This document shows positions 32,853 to 41,334 of a stretch of DNA of 64,000 nucleotides, piece after piece. The notes under the pieces are model-generated. The model made no database searches. It was not told the origin of the DNA and worked only from the letters and a program-made list of their open reading frames with translations. The stretch lies in assembly GCF_023218935.1 (NCBI RefSeq), contig NZ_JAJIAL010000008.1. The stretch is one strand, 5' to 3'. This DNA is from Fructobacillus cardui (GTDB lineage Bacteria > Bacillota > Bacilli > Lactobacillales > Lactobacillaceae). The stretch's first letter is position 1; each line of letters starts with the position of its first letter. A program made the position numbers and the translations under genes.

Positions 32853-33566
32853 TTATTTATTTGGGTTCTTACCTGATGAGAGGTAATAACCAACACCACG
32901 ACGCGTTCCTAACCAAACAGGATGTGATGGTACATCTTCAATTTTCTCACGCAAACGACGAACTGTCACATCGACCGCACGAACATCGCCGAAATAGTCG
33001 TAACCCCAAACCTGACGAAGTAGGTTTTCACGGTTCATGACTTGGCCGATATGTTGGGCCATGTATGAGAGCAATTCAAACTCACGGTGCGTCAATTCAA
33101 GGTCAACACCGTCTTTGGTGACCATATAGGTCTTTGTATGGATAATCAAGTTACCTAGTTGAATGTCTTCTTGGTTAACCGCTGGGTCATCTGACCGACT
33201 TGGCGTGTGACGATTACGCAAGTTCGCCTTCACTCGGGCAACTAATTCACGGTTCGAGAATGGCTTAGTGATGTAGTCATCTGCCCCCATTTCCAAACCA
33301 ATAACCTTATCAATTTCAGAGTCCTTAGCCGTCACCATAATAACTGGTGTCTTATCCTTAGCCCGAATTTGACGCAAAACTTCAATTCCTTCAACTTCAG
33401 GAAGCATTTGATCTAACAATACCAAATCAGGATTTTCTGACTTGTATAATTCCAATGCCTCGGCTCCGTCACCAGCCGTTACGACCTCGTAACCTTCTTT
33501 TACCAAGTTAAACTTGATGATATCCGAAATTGGCTTTTCATCATCAACCACTAAAATTTTATACAT
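32853..33566 (-). CDS. walR: Response regulator WalR
   Basis: OmpR/PhoB-type regulator, essential in most Firmicutes, that binds TGTWAH-N5-TGTWAH boxes at wall-hydrolase genes. The 237-residue protein starts at MYKILVVDDEKPISD (33566) behind GGAGA. The phospho-acceptor Asp lies in DLVLLDQMLPEVEG near residue 53; the switch Thr and Lys are in VIMVTAKDS and YITKPFSN. The C-terminal winged helix ends GTRRGVGYYL. First gene of walR-walK-htrA. The usual yycH, yycI and yycJ genes between walK and htrA are missing here. Confidence 0.96.
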   Translation of the reverse strand: MYKILVVDDEKPISDIIKFNLVKEGYEVVTAGDGAEALELYKSENPDLVLLDQMLPEVEGIEVLRQIRAKDKTPVIMVTAKDSEIDKVIGLEMGADDYITKPFSNRELVARVKANLRNRHTPSRSDDPAVNQEDIQLGNLIIHTKTYMVTKDGVDLELTHREFELLSYMAQHIGQVMNRENLLRQVWGYDYFGDVRAVDVTVRRLREKIEDVPSHPVWLGTRRGVGYYLSSGKNPNK

Positions 33567-33648
33567 ACGCGTCTCCAATTAAAACATTTTTCATTCGTTA
33601 TTGTAACATAAAAAATTGGCCTTTCACCAATTTACGAATAATCCTCAC

Positions 33649-33689
33649 AAAAAAGACTATTTTTAGCACTTTGGCCAAAAACAGTCTCT
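33649..33689 (-). terminator. Terminator of prs
   Basis: On the minus strand AGACTGTTTTTGG pairs with CTAAAAATAGTCT (with G-U pairs) and is followed by six Ts. Confidence 0.8.
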
Positions 33690-33720
33690 CAATAGTTACT
33701 TTATCTTTCCTGTAAACGCC

Positions 33721-34710
33721 TTAGTCTTCTTGTGAACTACGACGGCGAAAGCGGTGCTTAAACATTGGACTAATCGCTTCGTTCAATGAAACACGGCGAA
33801 TAGCTTCACCAATCAACTCACCAACAGAAACAATTTCCAGCTTGTCAAACTTCTTTGAGTCTGGCAAGTTAATGGAATCGGTCACAATCACCTTAGTGAA
33901 AACGGAATTTTGCAAACGCTCCAAAGCTGGTCCTGAGAAGACAGCGTGTGATGCGGCCACGTAAACTTCCTTAGCACCGTGCTCCAACACTAATTGAGCA
34001 CCCTGCGTAATCGTTCCGGCTGTATCAATCATGTCATCGACCATGATGGCCGTTTTACCAGCAACATCACCAACGATTGAGCCAACCTCTGCCACGTTTG
34101 GCTTCGGACGACGCTTGTCAATCACGGCAACCGGCGCTTCCAAACCAAGCATGTTGTTCAAATTGCGGGCACGTGTCATTCCACCGTGATCAGGTGAAAC
34201 AACAACGGCGTTTTCCTTGTCGGCAATACCAGTTTCGATCAAGTAATCAGCCAACAATGGAGCTCCCTGCAAGTGATCCATTGGTAGGTCAAAGAACCCC
34301 TGAATTTGAGCAGCGTGCAAGTCCAGAGCCATCACGCGAGTGGCTCCTGCTCGTTCAATCATATTAGCAACCAACTTGGCTGTAATTGGTTCACGTGAGC
34401 GAGCCTTCCGGTCCTGACGAGCATAACCGTAATAAGGCAAAACCACGTTAATTTGGTCGGCTGATGCCCGTTTCAAGGCATCAATCATAATCAACAATTC
34501 CATCAGGTTGTCGTTAACCGGTTGGGATGTTGATTGAATCACAAAGACATCTGCGCCACGGACAGATTCTTCAATGTTAATTTGCACTTCACCATCAGCA
34601 AAGCGCTTCACCGAGATGTCACTTAATGGCACACCGACTTCAGCAGCGATTTTTTCTGCTAAGGGGTGGTTCGATGAGAGAGAAAAGAGTTTTAGGTTTG
34701 ACTTAGTCAT
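33721..34710 (-). CDS. prs: Ribose-phosphate pyrophosphokinase
   Basis: Makes PRPP from ribose 5-phosphate and ATP for nucleotide, His and Trp synthesis. The 329-residue class I enzyme has the N-terminal FADGEVQINIEESVRG, the ATP-binding YARQDRKARSREPITAK flexible loop, the histidine-containing catalytic DLHAAQIQGFF, and the PRPP loop VDDMIDTAGTI near residue 226. The ATG follows GGAG. A TATAAT-like box lies in the short gap upstream. The C-terminal RFRRRSSQED is a strain-type tail beyond the family core. It would link RpiA/RbsK-derived ribose 5-phosphate to nucleotide synthesis. Confidence 0.96.
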   Translation of the reverse strand: MTKSNLKLFSLSSNHPLAEKIAAEVGVPLSDISVKRFADGEVQINIEESVRGADVFVIQSTSQPVNDNLMELLIMIDALKRASADQINVVLPYYGYARQDRKARSREPITAKLVANMIERAGATRVMALDLHAAQIQGFFDLPMDHLQGAPLLADYLIETGIADKENAVVVSPDHGGMTRARNLNNMLGLEAPVAVIDKRRPKPNVAEVGSIVGDVAGKTAIMVDDMIDTAGTITQGAQLVLEHGAKEVYVAASHAVFSGPALERLQNSVFTKVIVTDSINLPDSKKFDKLEIVSVGELIGEAIRRVSLNEAISPMFKHRFRRRSSQED

Positions 34711-34779
34711 TTTTGCTACTCCAGATTAAAGAACAACGATTTCTTATATATTATAACAATAAAATCAGGACAACTGGGC

Positions 34780-34812
34780 AAAAAAAGCGACTGATTTTAT
34801 CATCGTCGCTTG
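34780..34812 (-). terminator. Terminator of the Cof-type phosphatase gene
   Basis: AAGCGACGATGA and the complementary AGTCGCTT form a hairpin with seven Ts on the minus strand. Two CTGATTTT octamers in opposite orientation lie at 34761 and 34791. Confidence 0.8.
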
Positions 34813-34843
34813 TAATCTTAAGTTACTAATCTATTGCTACCAA

Positions 34844-35662
34844 TTAATCGGCTAAAATAAAGCGCTCGATGGCTTTTGCGACACCATCATGGTTGTTATC
34901 AGTCGTCTCCTGGTTAGCAATGGCCTTAATTGATGGCACCGCATTTCCCATGGCGACTCCAATTCCGGCAGCTTCAATCATCGTATGATCGTTTTCCTGG
35001 TCACCAATCGCCATTGTTTCTGACTGGTCGATGCCCAATTCCTTGGCCAAGGCCAACAGCGCCTGGCCCTTAGAAGCAGCCGTATTCATAAATTCAAGGT
35101 TATTTGGGGTGGAACGAACCACATTGGCCTCTTGCTTCAGCTCTGCTGGTACCTTTGCCTGAATGCTATCCATAAAGGCCTCGTCACCAATAGCAATTGC
35201 CTTGACAAAGGAGGTTTCCTTCAACTCTGAAACTTCGTCCTTAATGGTCAATGGGAGACTGACCACAAAGTTCTCCTGACTAGCAAAGACATTCACATTC
35301 GTCATCACCGTATAAGCGTCAGAGTCTGACTCAACCTGAATATAGGTGTTATTATCCGCTGCAAATTGCTGTGCCTTCAAAAAAGTGGTCCATGGCAAGG
35401 CAGCTCGGTGGAGAGTCTTTTGACCATCCGTTGTTTGGACCAAGCCACCATTGTGGGTAATCACATAATGGTCTTCGCCCAAGAGATCTAATTCATTCAA
35501 AATCTTCTTAACGCCTGTCTCTGGTCGCCCAGTGGTAATCACCACATGAACACCCTGTGCCGTCGCTTTTTGGATAGCACTTTTTACCGCCGGTGTAATC
35601 TCGCGATTATCGTTATAAAGCGTGCCGTCAATATCAATCGAAACAAGTTTAATTGCTTGCAT
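34844..35662 (-). CDS. Cof-type HAD-superfamily sugar-phosphate phosphatase
   Basis: Cytoplasmic phosphatase of the HAD IIB (Cof/YidA) class. The 272-residue protein has motif I SIDIDGTLYND (residues 8-18), motif II TTGRP, motif III with Lys in AASKGQALLALAKELG and motif IV MAIGDQENDHTMIEAAG. The C2 cap lies between motifs II and III. Members dephosphorylate sugar phosphates, erythronate phosphate, FMN or similar compounds; which one here is not visible. AAAAGGGG precedes the ATG. Single-gene unit. Confidence 0.92.
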   Translation of the reverse strand: MQAIKLVSIDIDGTLYNDNREITPAVKSAIQKATAQGVHVVITTGRPETGVKKILNELDLLGEDHYVITHNGGLVQTTDGQKTLHRAALPWTTFLKAQQFAADNNTYIQVESDSDAYTVMTNVNVFASQENFVVSLPLTIKDEVSELKETSFVKAIAIGDEAFMDSIQAKVPAELKQEANVVRSTPNNLEFMNTAASKGQALLALAKELGIDQSETMAIGDQENDHTMIEAAGIGVAMGNAVPSIKAIANQETTDNNHDGVAKAIERFILAD

Positions 35663-35732
35663 AAAATTAGCCCCTTTTCAAGATTATGTCAATTATAGCA
35701 AACTTTAGTTAGACCTTGCCGATAAATGAGTA

Positions 35733-35763
35733 TAAAAAAAGAACCGCCGAGGCGATTCTTTCA
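35733..35763 (-). terminator. Terminator of xfp
   Basis: AAAGAATCGCC and GGCGGTTCTTT around TC, then Ts, on the minus strand 12 bases after the xfp stop. Confidence 0.9.
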
Positions 35764-35775
35764 AGTATTAATAGC

Positions 35776-38229
35776 TTACTTCAAAGCAGACCATTGCCAC
35801 TTAGTGAATTCTTCGATATCGCGACCTTCTTCACGGGTCACCTTCATGTGCTTTGCCAAGATGTCATCCATCTTAGTGATGAATGTATCGGCAGCAGCTT
35901 GATCAACTGCACCGCGGTCTGCAAGGACAGCAACAGCTTCCTTAGCTTGGTGGAAACGATCAAGATGTGAGTAAACACGCATGTCGTAAGTAGTTGTGAT
36001 GTCACCATCTTCACGGTATCCGTGAACAAAGACGTCACCGCGGAACTTACGCTCGAAGAAGAATGATTCAACCAAGTCTTCGTATCCGTGGAATCCGAAG
36101 ATAACTGGTGTATCAGCTTGGAAGAACTTGTTGAATTCGTCATCTGACAATTCACGTTCGTCGTTTCCAGCTGATTCTGACTTCTTCTGCAAACGAAGCA
36201 ATTCAACAACGTTTACATAGCGGAACTTAACTTCAGGGAATTCCTGGTTAACCAACCACAATGCAGCCAAAGTTTCGATTGTTGGTTCTGTACCAGCAGA
36301 AGCAAATGTGATGTCCACATCAGCTGATGGTGCAGTAGATGCCCAATCGATAACCTTCAAACCTTCAGTAGCCAACACTTCAGCTTCAGCAGCTGAGAAC
36401 CACTGTTGACGTGGTTGCTTTGAGATAACCATGTGGTTAACCTTTGAGTGTTCACTGAAGGCACGTTCCATCACTGCCAAAGTTGAGTTACCATCGGCTG
36501 GCAAGTATTGACGGATGAAGTTTGACTTCTTTTCGGCCAAGTGAGTCAACATACCAGGATCCTGGTGAGTGTAACCGTTGTGGTCCTGCTGGAAAGCAGT
36601 TGAAGTAGAAATCAAGTTCAATGATGGGTAGTCATTACGCCATGCTTGTTCTGAAGCGTGACGCAACCACTTGAAGTGCTGAGTGATCATTGAGTCAACA
36701 ACGCGCAAGAATGATTCGTATGAAGCGAAGATTCCAACACGACCAGTCAAAGTATAACCTTCAAGCCAACCTTCAGCTTGGTGCTCTGACAATTGAGCAT
36801 CCAAGATACGGCCTTCTGGAGCTTCATATTGGTCGTTAGGGTTCTTAACTTCTTCCATCCATTGACGGTTAGTAGTATCAAACAATGACCACAAACGGTT
36901 TGACATCGTTTCATCAGGACCAAAGACACGGAATGACTTAGGGTTCATTTTCATTACCTTTTCAAGGTAGTTTGACAAAGTGAACATGTCCATGTTGCGT
37001 TTACCATCTGGCAAGATAGTTCCACGGTTGTCTGCGTTGATGTCGTTTACGTAATCGCGCCAGTCTGGCAAGTCAAGATCCTTAAGATCTTCACCGCGTT
37101 TACGACCACCGTTAGCGATTGGGTTAGCTGACATACGCTTGTCGCCCTTAGGAGCGATAGCCTTCAATTCATCCTTCAATGAACCATCAGCGTTAAACAA
37201 TTCTTCAGGCTTGTATGAGTTCATCCATTCTTCGAATTGTGGCAATGTGTCCAACTTTCCTTGTGCCAAAGGCAATGGAACTTGGTGGGCACGGAATGAA
37301 TCTTCGATTGGCATTCCAGCTTGGTCGTGGGTAGGTCCACCCCAACCCTTTGGCAAGCGAGCAATAATCACTGGCCATGCAGGAATTGTACCATCTTCAT
37401 ACTTACCGTTTTCACGAGCATCCTTTTGGATAGCTTGGATATCTTCAATAGCAGTATCGAAGATATCAGCAGCCTTTTCATGGTAAGCCATGTAGTCATG
37501 GATGTCATCGTTTTCGATGAAACGAGCTGAGTAACCAAGACCTGCAAAGAAGTTCTTGATTTCTTCATCTGACATACGTGAGAAGACAGTTGGGTTTGAG
37601 ATCTTAAATCCGTTCAAATCCAAGATTGGCAAAACAGCACCATCGTTCTTGGCATTCAAGAACTTGATTGAGTGCCATGAAGTCATTGATGGACCAGTTT
37701 CGGCTTCACCATCACCAACAACGGCAAAAGCGATTTGGTCAGGGTTGTCCAAAACGGCACCGAATGCATGTGACAATGAGTAACCCAATTCTCCACCTTC
37801 ATGCAATGAACCTGGAGTTTGGGCGGTCATGTGTGAACCAATTCCACCTGGAAATGAGAAGCGCTTGAACAAAGTTGACATACCCTTCAAGTCTTGAGTA
37901 ACTTCTGGGTAATCAGCAGTATATTCACCATCAAGGTAAGCGTTCGTAACCATGACTTGGCCACCGTGACCAGGGCCACCGATGTAGAACATGTTCAAGT
38001 CATACTTGTTGATCAAACGGTTAGCATGAGCATACAAGAATGTTTGACCTGAGATAGTTCCCCAGTGTCCGATTGGCTTAACCTTAACATCTTCAGCTTG
38101 AATAGGCGTCTTAGTTACTGAGAACAATGGGTTTGACTTCAAAAAAATCATCCCAGCTGACAAATAGTTGGTTGCACGCCACCACTTATCAACAAGTTCC
38201 AAGTACTCTTTTGAGTTGTAATCAACCAT
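35776..38229 (-). CDS. xfp: Xylulose-5-phosphate/fructose-6-phosphate phosphoketolase
   Basis: ThDP enzyme that splits xylulose 5-phosphate (and often fructose 6-phosphate) into acetyl phosphate and glyceraldehyde 3-phosphate (or erythrose 4-phosphate): the key step of heterolactic fermentation. The start at 38229 (MVDYNSKEYL) follows GGAG; the product is 817 residues, normal for the family. Visible motifs are GGPGHGGQVMVTNAYLDG, the ThDP/Mg site VGDGEAETGP with NLNGFKISNP, and FQQDHNGYTHQDPGM. Codon choice is strongly biased (TTC, AAC, GGT, TTG), a sign of high expression. The promoter TTGAAT-17-TATAAT is nearly consensus. A palindrome related to GntR sites lies 52 bases upstream of the -35. 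Confidence 0.97.
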   Translation of the reverse strand: MVDYNSKEYLELVDKWWRATNYLSAGMIFLKSNPLFSVTKTPIQAEDVKVKPIGHWGTISGQTFLYAHANRLINKYDLNMFYIGGPGHGGQVMVTNAYLDGEYTADYPEVTQDLKGMSTLFKRFSFPGGIGSHMTAQTPGSLHEGGELGYSLSHAFGAVLDNPDQIAFAVVGDGEAETGPSMTSWHSIKFLNAKNDGAVLPILDLNGFKISNPTVFSRMSDEEIKNFFAGLGYSARFIENDDIHDYMAYHEKAADIFDTAIEDIQAIQKDARENGKYEDGTIPAWPVIIARLPKGWGGPTHDQAGMPIEDSFRAHQVPLPLAQGKLDTLPQFEEWMNSYKPEELFNADGSLKDELKAIAPKGDKRMSANPIANGGRKRGEDLKDLDLPDWRDYVNDINADNRGTILPDGKRNMDMFTLSNYLEKVMKMNPKSFRVFGPDETMSNRLWSLFDTTNRQWMEEVKNPNDQYEAPEGRILDAQLSEHQAEGWLEGYTLTGRVGIFASYESFLRVVDSMITQHFKWLRHASEQAWRNDYPSLNLISTSTAFQQDHNGYTHQDPGMLTHLAEKKSNFIRQYLPADGNSTLAVMERAFSEHSKVNHMVISKQPRQQWFSAAEAEVLATEGLKVIDWASTAPSADVDITFASAGTEPTIETLAALWLVNQEFPEVKFRYVNVVELLRLQKKSESAGNDERELSDDEFNKFFQADTPVIFGFHGYEDLVESFFFERKFRGDVFVHGYREDGDITTTYDMRVYSHLDRFHQAKEAVAVLADRGAVDQAAADTFITKMDDILAKHMKVTREEGRDIEEFTKWQWSALK

Positions 38230-38299
38230 GTAAATAGTACTCCTTTTTCTTTCAACGAAGCCCGCTTCTGCAAACTCCGGATATATATTTACAAGTCCT

Positions 38300-38328
38300 A
38301 TTATATCGAGAGTATTCCATTCATTCAA
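38300..38328 (-). promoter_or_regulatory. xfp promoter
   Basis: Minus-strand TTGAAT (38323-38328) and TATAAT (38300-38305), 17 bases apart. Leader of about 65 bases before the start codon. Confidence 0.88.
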
Positions 38329-38329
38329 G

Positions 38330-38352
38330 AAAAAAAGCCCTTTGGGCCTAAC
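38330..38352 (-). terminator. Terminator of gntR
   Basis: AGGCCC-AAA-GGGCTT stem followed by Ts on the minus strand; it lies just upstream of the xfp -35 box, separating the two units. Confidence 0.7.
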
Positions 38353-38379
38353 TTTTTCGTTTTTGGTTGCATTTCTTTA

Positions 38380-38401
38380 TTAATTGGGCCGGTCCAATTA
38401 A
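38380..38401. promoter_or_regulatory. 22-bp palindrome between gntR and xfp
   Basis: TTAATTGG and CCAATTAA flank GCCGGT, a near-perfect inverted repeat. It resembles HutC-type GntR operators (AATTGGT...ACCAATT). A related site overlaps the gntR promoter. Confidence 0.65.
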
Positions 38402-38447
38402 CCTTTATTAAACACATTCCATCAAATTGTTTACTAAATCAGTTTCC

Positions 38448-39176
38448 TTATTCCGAACCAAGCGAGACGAAAGCATTATAACGTAGGTATTTGTAGTGCA
38501 AGCGCATATTAGAATATTCCAACGGTGTCCCATCATCCATGAAGAAAATCCCTTCCATGATACCCACAGGTTCAGTTGCTTTGAGCTTTAACAACTTCTG
38601 TTCTTCGGCATTGGATGGCTCGGTCATGATGGTCATAAATGACCTTGTCACTGTCTTGGACTTGCGTTTTTCAACATATTCGTAAATGGATTTGGTCACC
38701 GTTTCCCGATTAAGCCCCGGCAATAAAGAAATCGGCACGTAGCCATACTCAATCATGAATGGCACGCCATCCAATTTACGGAGGCGTTTAATTTCATAAA
38801 CGAAATCCCCATCTTTTAAAAATAATGCTGATTGCTGCTCTGGCGTCGCCTGAATCACCCGGAAGTCCAGGAGCTCAATGCTGGGTGCCTGACCATTAAT
38901 CCGAAAAGAATCCGAAACGCCCAAGTTTGATCCCTCATGTTGAAAGATTGCCTGATTTTTCAGGTATAAGGGGTTCACAAAAGTTCCAGACCCGCGCTTC
39001 TTAAAGATAATCCCCTGCTGGACCAAGACGTTGAGGGCCCGTTTGATGGAAGAACGTGAAACCTGGTAATCTGCCGCTAATGTTCGCTCATCTGGTAATT
39101 TGAGGTCTTCGTACTGACCCTGATAAATTTTCTGTTTGATATCGGCTTGCACCGTTACATAAATTGCTTCTGACAT
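38448..39176 (-). CDS. GntR/HutC-family transcriptional regulator
   Basis: A 242-residue regulator. Residues 1-70 form the winged helix typical of GntR (LKLPDERTLAADYQVSRSS and IKRALNVLVQQGIIFKKRGSGTFV, the latter ending in the family RGsGTFV motif). Residues 80-240 form a UTRA effector domain (LLDFRVIQATPEQ, VYEIKRLRKLDGVPFMIEYGY, PLEYSNMRLHYKYLRY). UTRA proteins bind small metabolites, often sugar phosphates. The gene lies directly upstream of xfp. A palindrome AATTGGTCCGACCACTT overlaps its own promoter and a similar one lies before xfp, so it probably regulates itself and may regulate xfp. The effector is unknown. Confidence 0.92.
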   Translation of the reverse strand: MSEAIYVTVQADIKQKIYQGQYEDLKLPDERTLAADYQVSRSSIKRALNVLVQQGIIFKKRGSGTFVNPLYLKNQAIFQHEGSNLGVSDSFRINGQAPSIELLDFRVIQATPEQQSALFLKDGDFVYEIKRLRKLDGVPFMIEYGYVPISLLPGLNRETVTKSIYEYVEKRKSKTVTRSFMTIMTEPSNAEEQKLLKLKATEPVGIMEGIFFMDDGTPLEYSNMRLHYKYLRYNAFVSLGSE

Positions 39177-39193
39177 AATATCTATTGTAGCAT

Positions 39194-39210
39194 AATTGGT
39201 CCGACCACTT
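39194..39210. promoter_or_regulatory. Operator-like site in the gntR-ybaK divergent region
   Basis: AATTGGTCCGACCACTT is an imperfect palindrome (GGTC-GACC core, extended AATTGG on one side and CCACTT on the other). It lies just upstream of the gntR extended -10 TGCTACAAT. HutC-type regulators such as NagR bind GGTCTAGACC-like cores. Confidence 0.65.
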
Positions 39211-39253
39211 TTTAAAATTGGTTCTAACTGCTTTTTCTCTGATTTTTTTCTTG

Positions 39254-39262
39254 TGCTAAAAT
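39254..39262 (+). promoter_or_regulatory. Extended -10 immediately before ybaK
   Basis: TGCTAAAAT ends 6 bases before the ATG of ybaK. Transcription would then begin at or next to the start codon. No Shine-Dalgarno sequence is present in that stretch. Confidence 0.55.
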
Positions 39263-39268
39263 AGAGTC

Positions 39269-39775
39269 ATGGCAAAGAAGAAAAAAGATAAAAAAACATT
39301 ACCCGAACAGGTCCTCCACAAGCACGGCGTGGCCTATGAGCCACTTGAACTAAACGCATTGGACTTAAGTGAAGAAGAGGTTGCGACTAAGATGAATGAA
39401 TTGGGCATTCAACAATCCGACATCTTTAAGACGCTAGCCGTCAAGGGCGACAAGACCGGTCCACTGGTTGCCGTCGTCCCCCTCACCAAGCGCTTAGATA
39501 TGAAAAAATTAGCTACCGTTTCCGGTAACAAAAAAACCCATATGTTGCCACTCAAGGAACTAGTAGCCACTACCGGCTATGTTCACGGTGCCAACAACCC
39601 CGTTGGTATTTGGCAGAACCACGGCTTTCCCATCTACTTCGCCAAGGAAGCAGAGGCAGCTGATTACTTCTTGGTTTCGGCCGGTGAACTCGGTCGCTCC
39701 GATAAGTTAAATCCCAAAGAGTTGGCGGCGATGATTAATGCCCCCTTCGCCGATTTAACCGAAACGGAATCATAA
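39269..39775 (+). CDS. ybaK: Cys-tRNA(Pro)/Cys-tRNA(Cys) deacylase YbaK/EbsC
   Basis: Trans-editing factor that hydrolyses Cys misattached to tRNA-Pro. The 168-residue protein shows the family pattern: IFKTLAVKGDKTGPLVAVVP with the catalytic Lys (near residue 53), RLDMKKLATVSGNKKTHML, and GYVHGANNPVGIW with the conserved GG/SP-like loop. There is no ribosome binding site: the bases before the ATG are TTGTGCTAAAATAGAGTC, and the -10 box lies within them, so the mRNA appears leaderless. The lysine-rich start MAKKKKDKK may help direct initiation. Divergent from gntR. Confidence 0.92.
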   Translation: MAKKKKDKKTLPEQVLHKHGVAYEPLELNALDLSEEEVATKMNELGIQQSDIFKTLAVKGDKTGPLVAVVPLTKRLDMKKLATVSGNKKTHMLPLKELVATTGYVHGANNPVGIWQNHGFPIYFAKEAEAADYFLVSAGELGRSDKLNPKELAAMINAPFADLTETES

Positions 39776-39792
39776 AACAATTTTCAACAACA

Positions 39793-39838
39793 AGCAAAAG
39801 GCAGCACATCTATTTTGAATGTGCTGCCTTTTGCTTTT
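39793..39838. terminator. Bidirectional terminator between ybaK and dnaB
   Basis: AGCAAAAGGCAGCACAT and ATGTGCTGCCTTTTGCT form a 17-bp perfect stem between convergent genes, with T-rich flanks on both sides. Confidence 0.95.
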
Positions 39839-39848
39839 ATTTGATTAT

Positions 39849-41333
39849 TTACCAGCCTTGCGACATATCAGGAATTGGGTCAAAGCCCGATTGCTCCTGG
39901 CGATAAGTACCGGCCATGTTCGAGAATTTAAAAGTTGGCTTGTTAAACATCAACTCCGCCTTCCCTCTAGCCCCGGCACGGTTCTTTTCAACAAGGACTT
40001 CAATTGGGACAACCGTTACCTCTTCGACTTGGTTGCCACCCTCATCATCGTCCTCACCTGCTCGGTTGGGATGGTAGTCATCCCGGTACAAAAAGGCCAC
40101 GATATCGGCATCCTGCTCAATCGAACCGGATTCACGCAAGTCCGAAAGAATTGGCCGTTGGTCTTGACGCTGCTCAACGCCACGCGAAAGCTGAGCCAAG
40201 GCAATAATCGGCGTATGCAATTCCTTCGCCAACTTTTTAATCGAACGAGAAACTTCAGAAACGGCCTGCTGGCGACTTTCACTATTGGCAGACTCAATCA
40301 AACCCAAGTAGTCAATCATCACCAACCCTAGTGGATGGGGATTTTCATCCCGTTCTTCTTCTGGCATGCGCCCCACAACCTCGCGCTCTAATTTACGCAA
40401 CTTGGCCGAGATTTGCGCCATCCGAATTCCTGGCGTGTCATCCATATAAATCTGCATGTTCGCCAACGATTGAACGGCTAAGGTTAATGCAGCCCAATCC
40501 TCTTCTTGCATATCACCAGTGGTCAATTTATTAGAATCAATGCCACCTTCTGCAGCGACTAATCGAGTTACCAAATCAACGGCACCCATTTCCAAAGAGA
40601 AAATCACAACAGGCTTCTTCTCAGTTTTGGCTGCGTTTTTGGCAATGTTCAAGACGAAAGCCGTCTTTCCAACGGCCGGACGGGCACCAATGACAATCAT
40701 TTGGTCTTCACGAAAACCGTGTGTTAACTCATCTAATTGGTCATAGCCCGAGGCGATGCCGATGACCTTACTATCGTTTTCGCTGGCTGCCTGCAAATTT
40801 TCTTGGAATTCATTCAAGACGTCCTTAATCCGGCGCAAATCATCATCGCCCTGACTTTGGGCCAGACGGTCGAGCTGACGACCGAGGTCCTCGAGTAATT
40901 CACTCGATGGTTCGGACCCGTCATAGGCCAACGTCATCGATTCTGTTAACGTTTGAATCAACCGCCGCAAAATCGCTTTTTCATGGACGATTTGTGCATA
41001 AAATTTTAAGTTTGAAGCAGATGCTGAAGCCTGTGAAATTTCAACCAAGTAGTCTACCCCGCCAACATTTTCCAACTGGCCCATGGCATTCAACTTGTCT
41101 TGCAGGGTCAACATATCAACAGGTCGTTCTTCTGCAACCAGCAGCTGCATGGCTTTAAAAATTTCTTGGTGCTTTTGCCGATAAAAATCGCTTGGGTCAA
41201 GGACGGCTTCCGCCGCGACAACGGCTGCCTCTGATTGAACATCAAAGAAAATAGCACCCAAAACGGCACGTTCTGCCGCTTCATCATTGGGTGCTTGTCG
41301 ATATTCATTGCCCATTACTGAAACATCAGCCAT
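39849..41333 (-). CDS. dnaB: Replicative DNA helicase DnaB (DnaC of Bacillus)
   Basis: Hexameric helicase that opens the replication fork. The 494-residue protein has the N-terminal domain (ERAVLGAIFFD to residue 120), the linker, and the RecA-like C-terminal domain with Walker A GARPAVGKTAFVLN near residue 213, Walker B VMIDYLGLIES and the arginine-finger region AQLSRGVEQRQDQRPILSDLRESG (split: AQLSRGVEQRQDQ, RPILSDLRESG). An insertion rich in Asp and Glu lies near residue 425. Its ATG lies one base after the rplI stop. This rplI-dnaB pair is typical of Firmicutes. Confidence 0.96.
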   Translation of the reverse strand: MADVSVMGNEYRQAPNDEAAERAVLGAIFFDVQSEAAVVAAEAVLDPSDFYRQKHQEIFKAMQLLVAEERPVDMLTLQDKLNAMGQLENVGGVDYLVEISQASASASNLKFYAQIVHEKAILRRLIQTLTESMTLAYDGSEPSSELLEDLGRQLDRLAQSQGDDDLRRIKDVLNEFQENLQAASENDSKVIGIASGYDQLDELTHGFREDQMIVIGARPAVGKTAFVLNIAKNAAKTEKKPVVIFSLEMGAVDLVTRLVAAEGGIDSNKLTTGDMQEEDWAALTLAVQSLANMQIYMDDTPGIRMAQISAKLRKLEREVVGRMPEEERDENPHPLGLVMIDYLGLIESANSESRQQAVSEVSRSIKKLAKELHTPIIALAQLSRGVEQRQDQRPILSDLRESGSIEQDADIVAFLYRDDYHPNRAGEDDDEGGNQVEEVTVVPIEVLVEKNRAGARGKAELMFNKPTFKFSNMAGTYRQEQSGFDPIPDMSQGW

Positions 41334-41334
41334 T

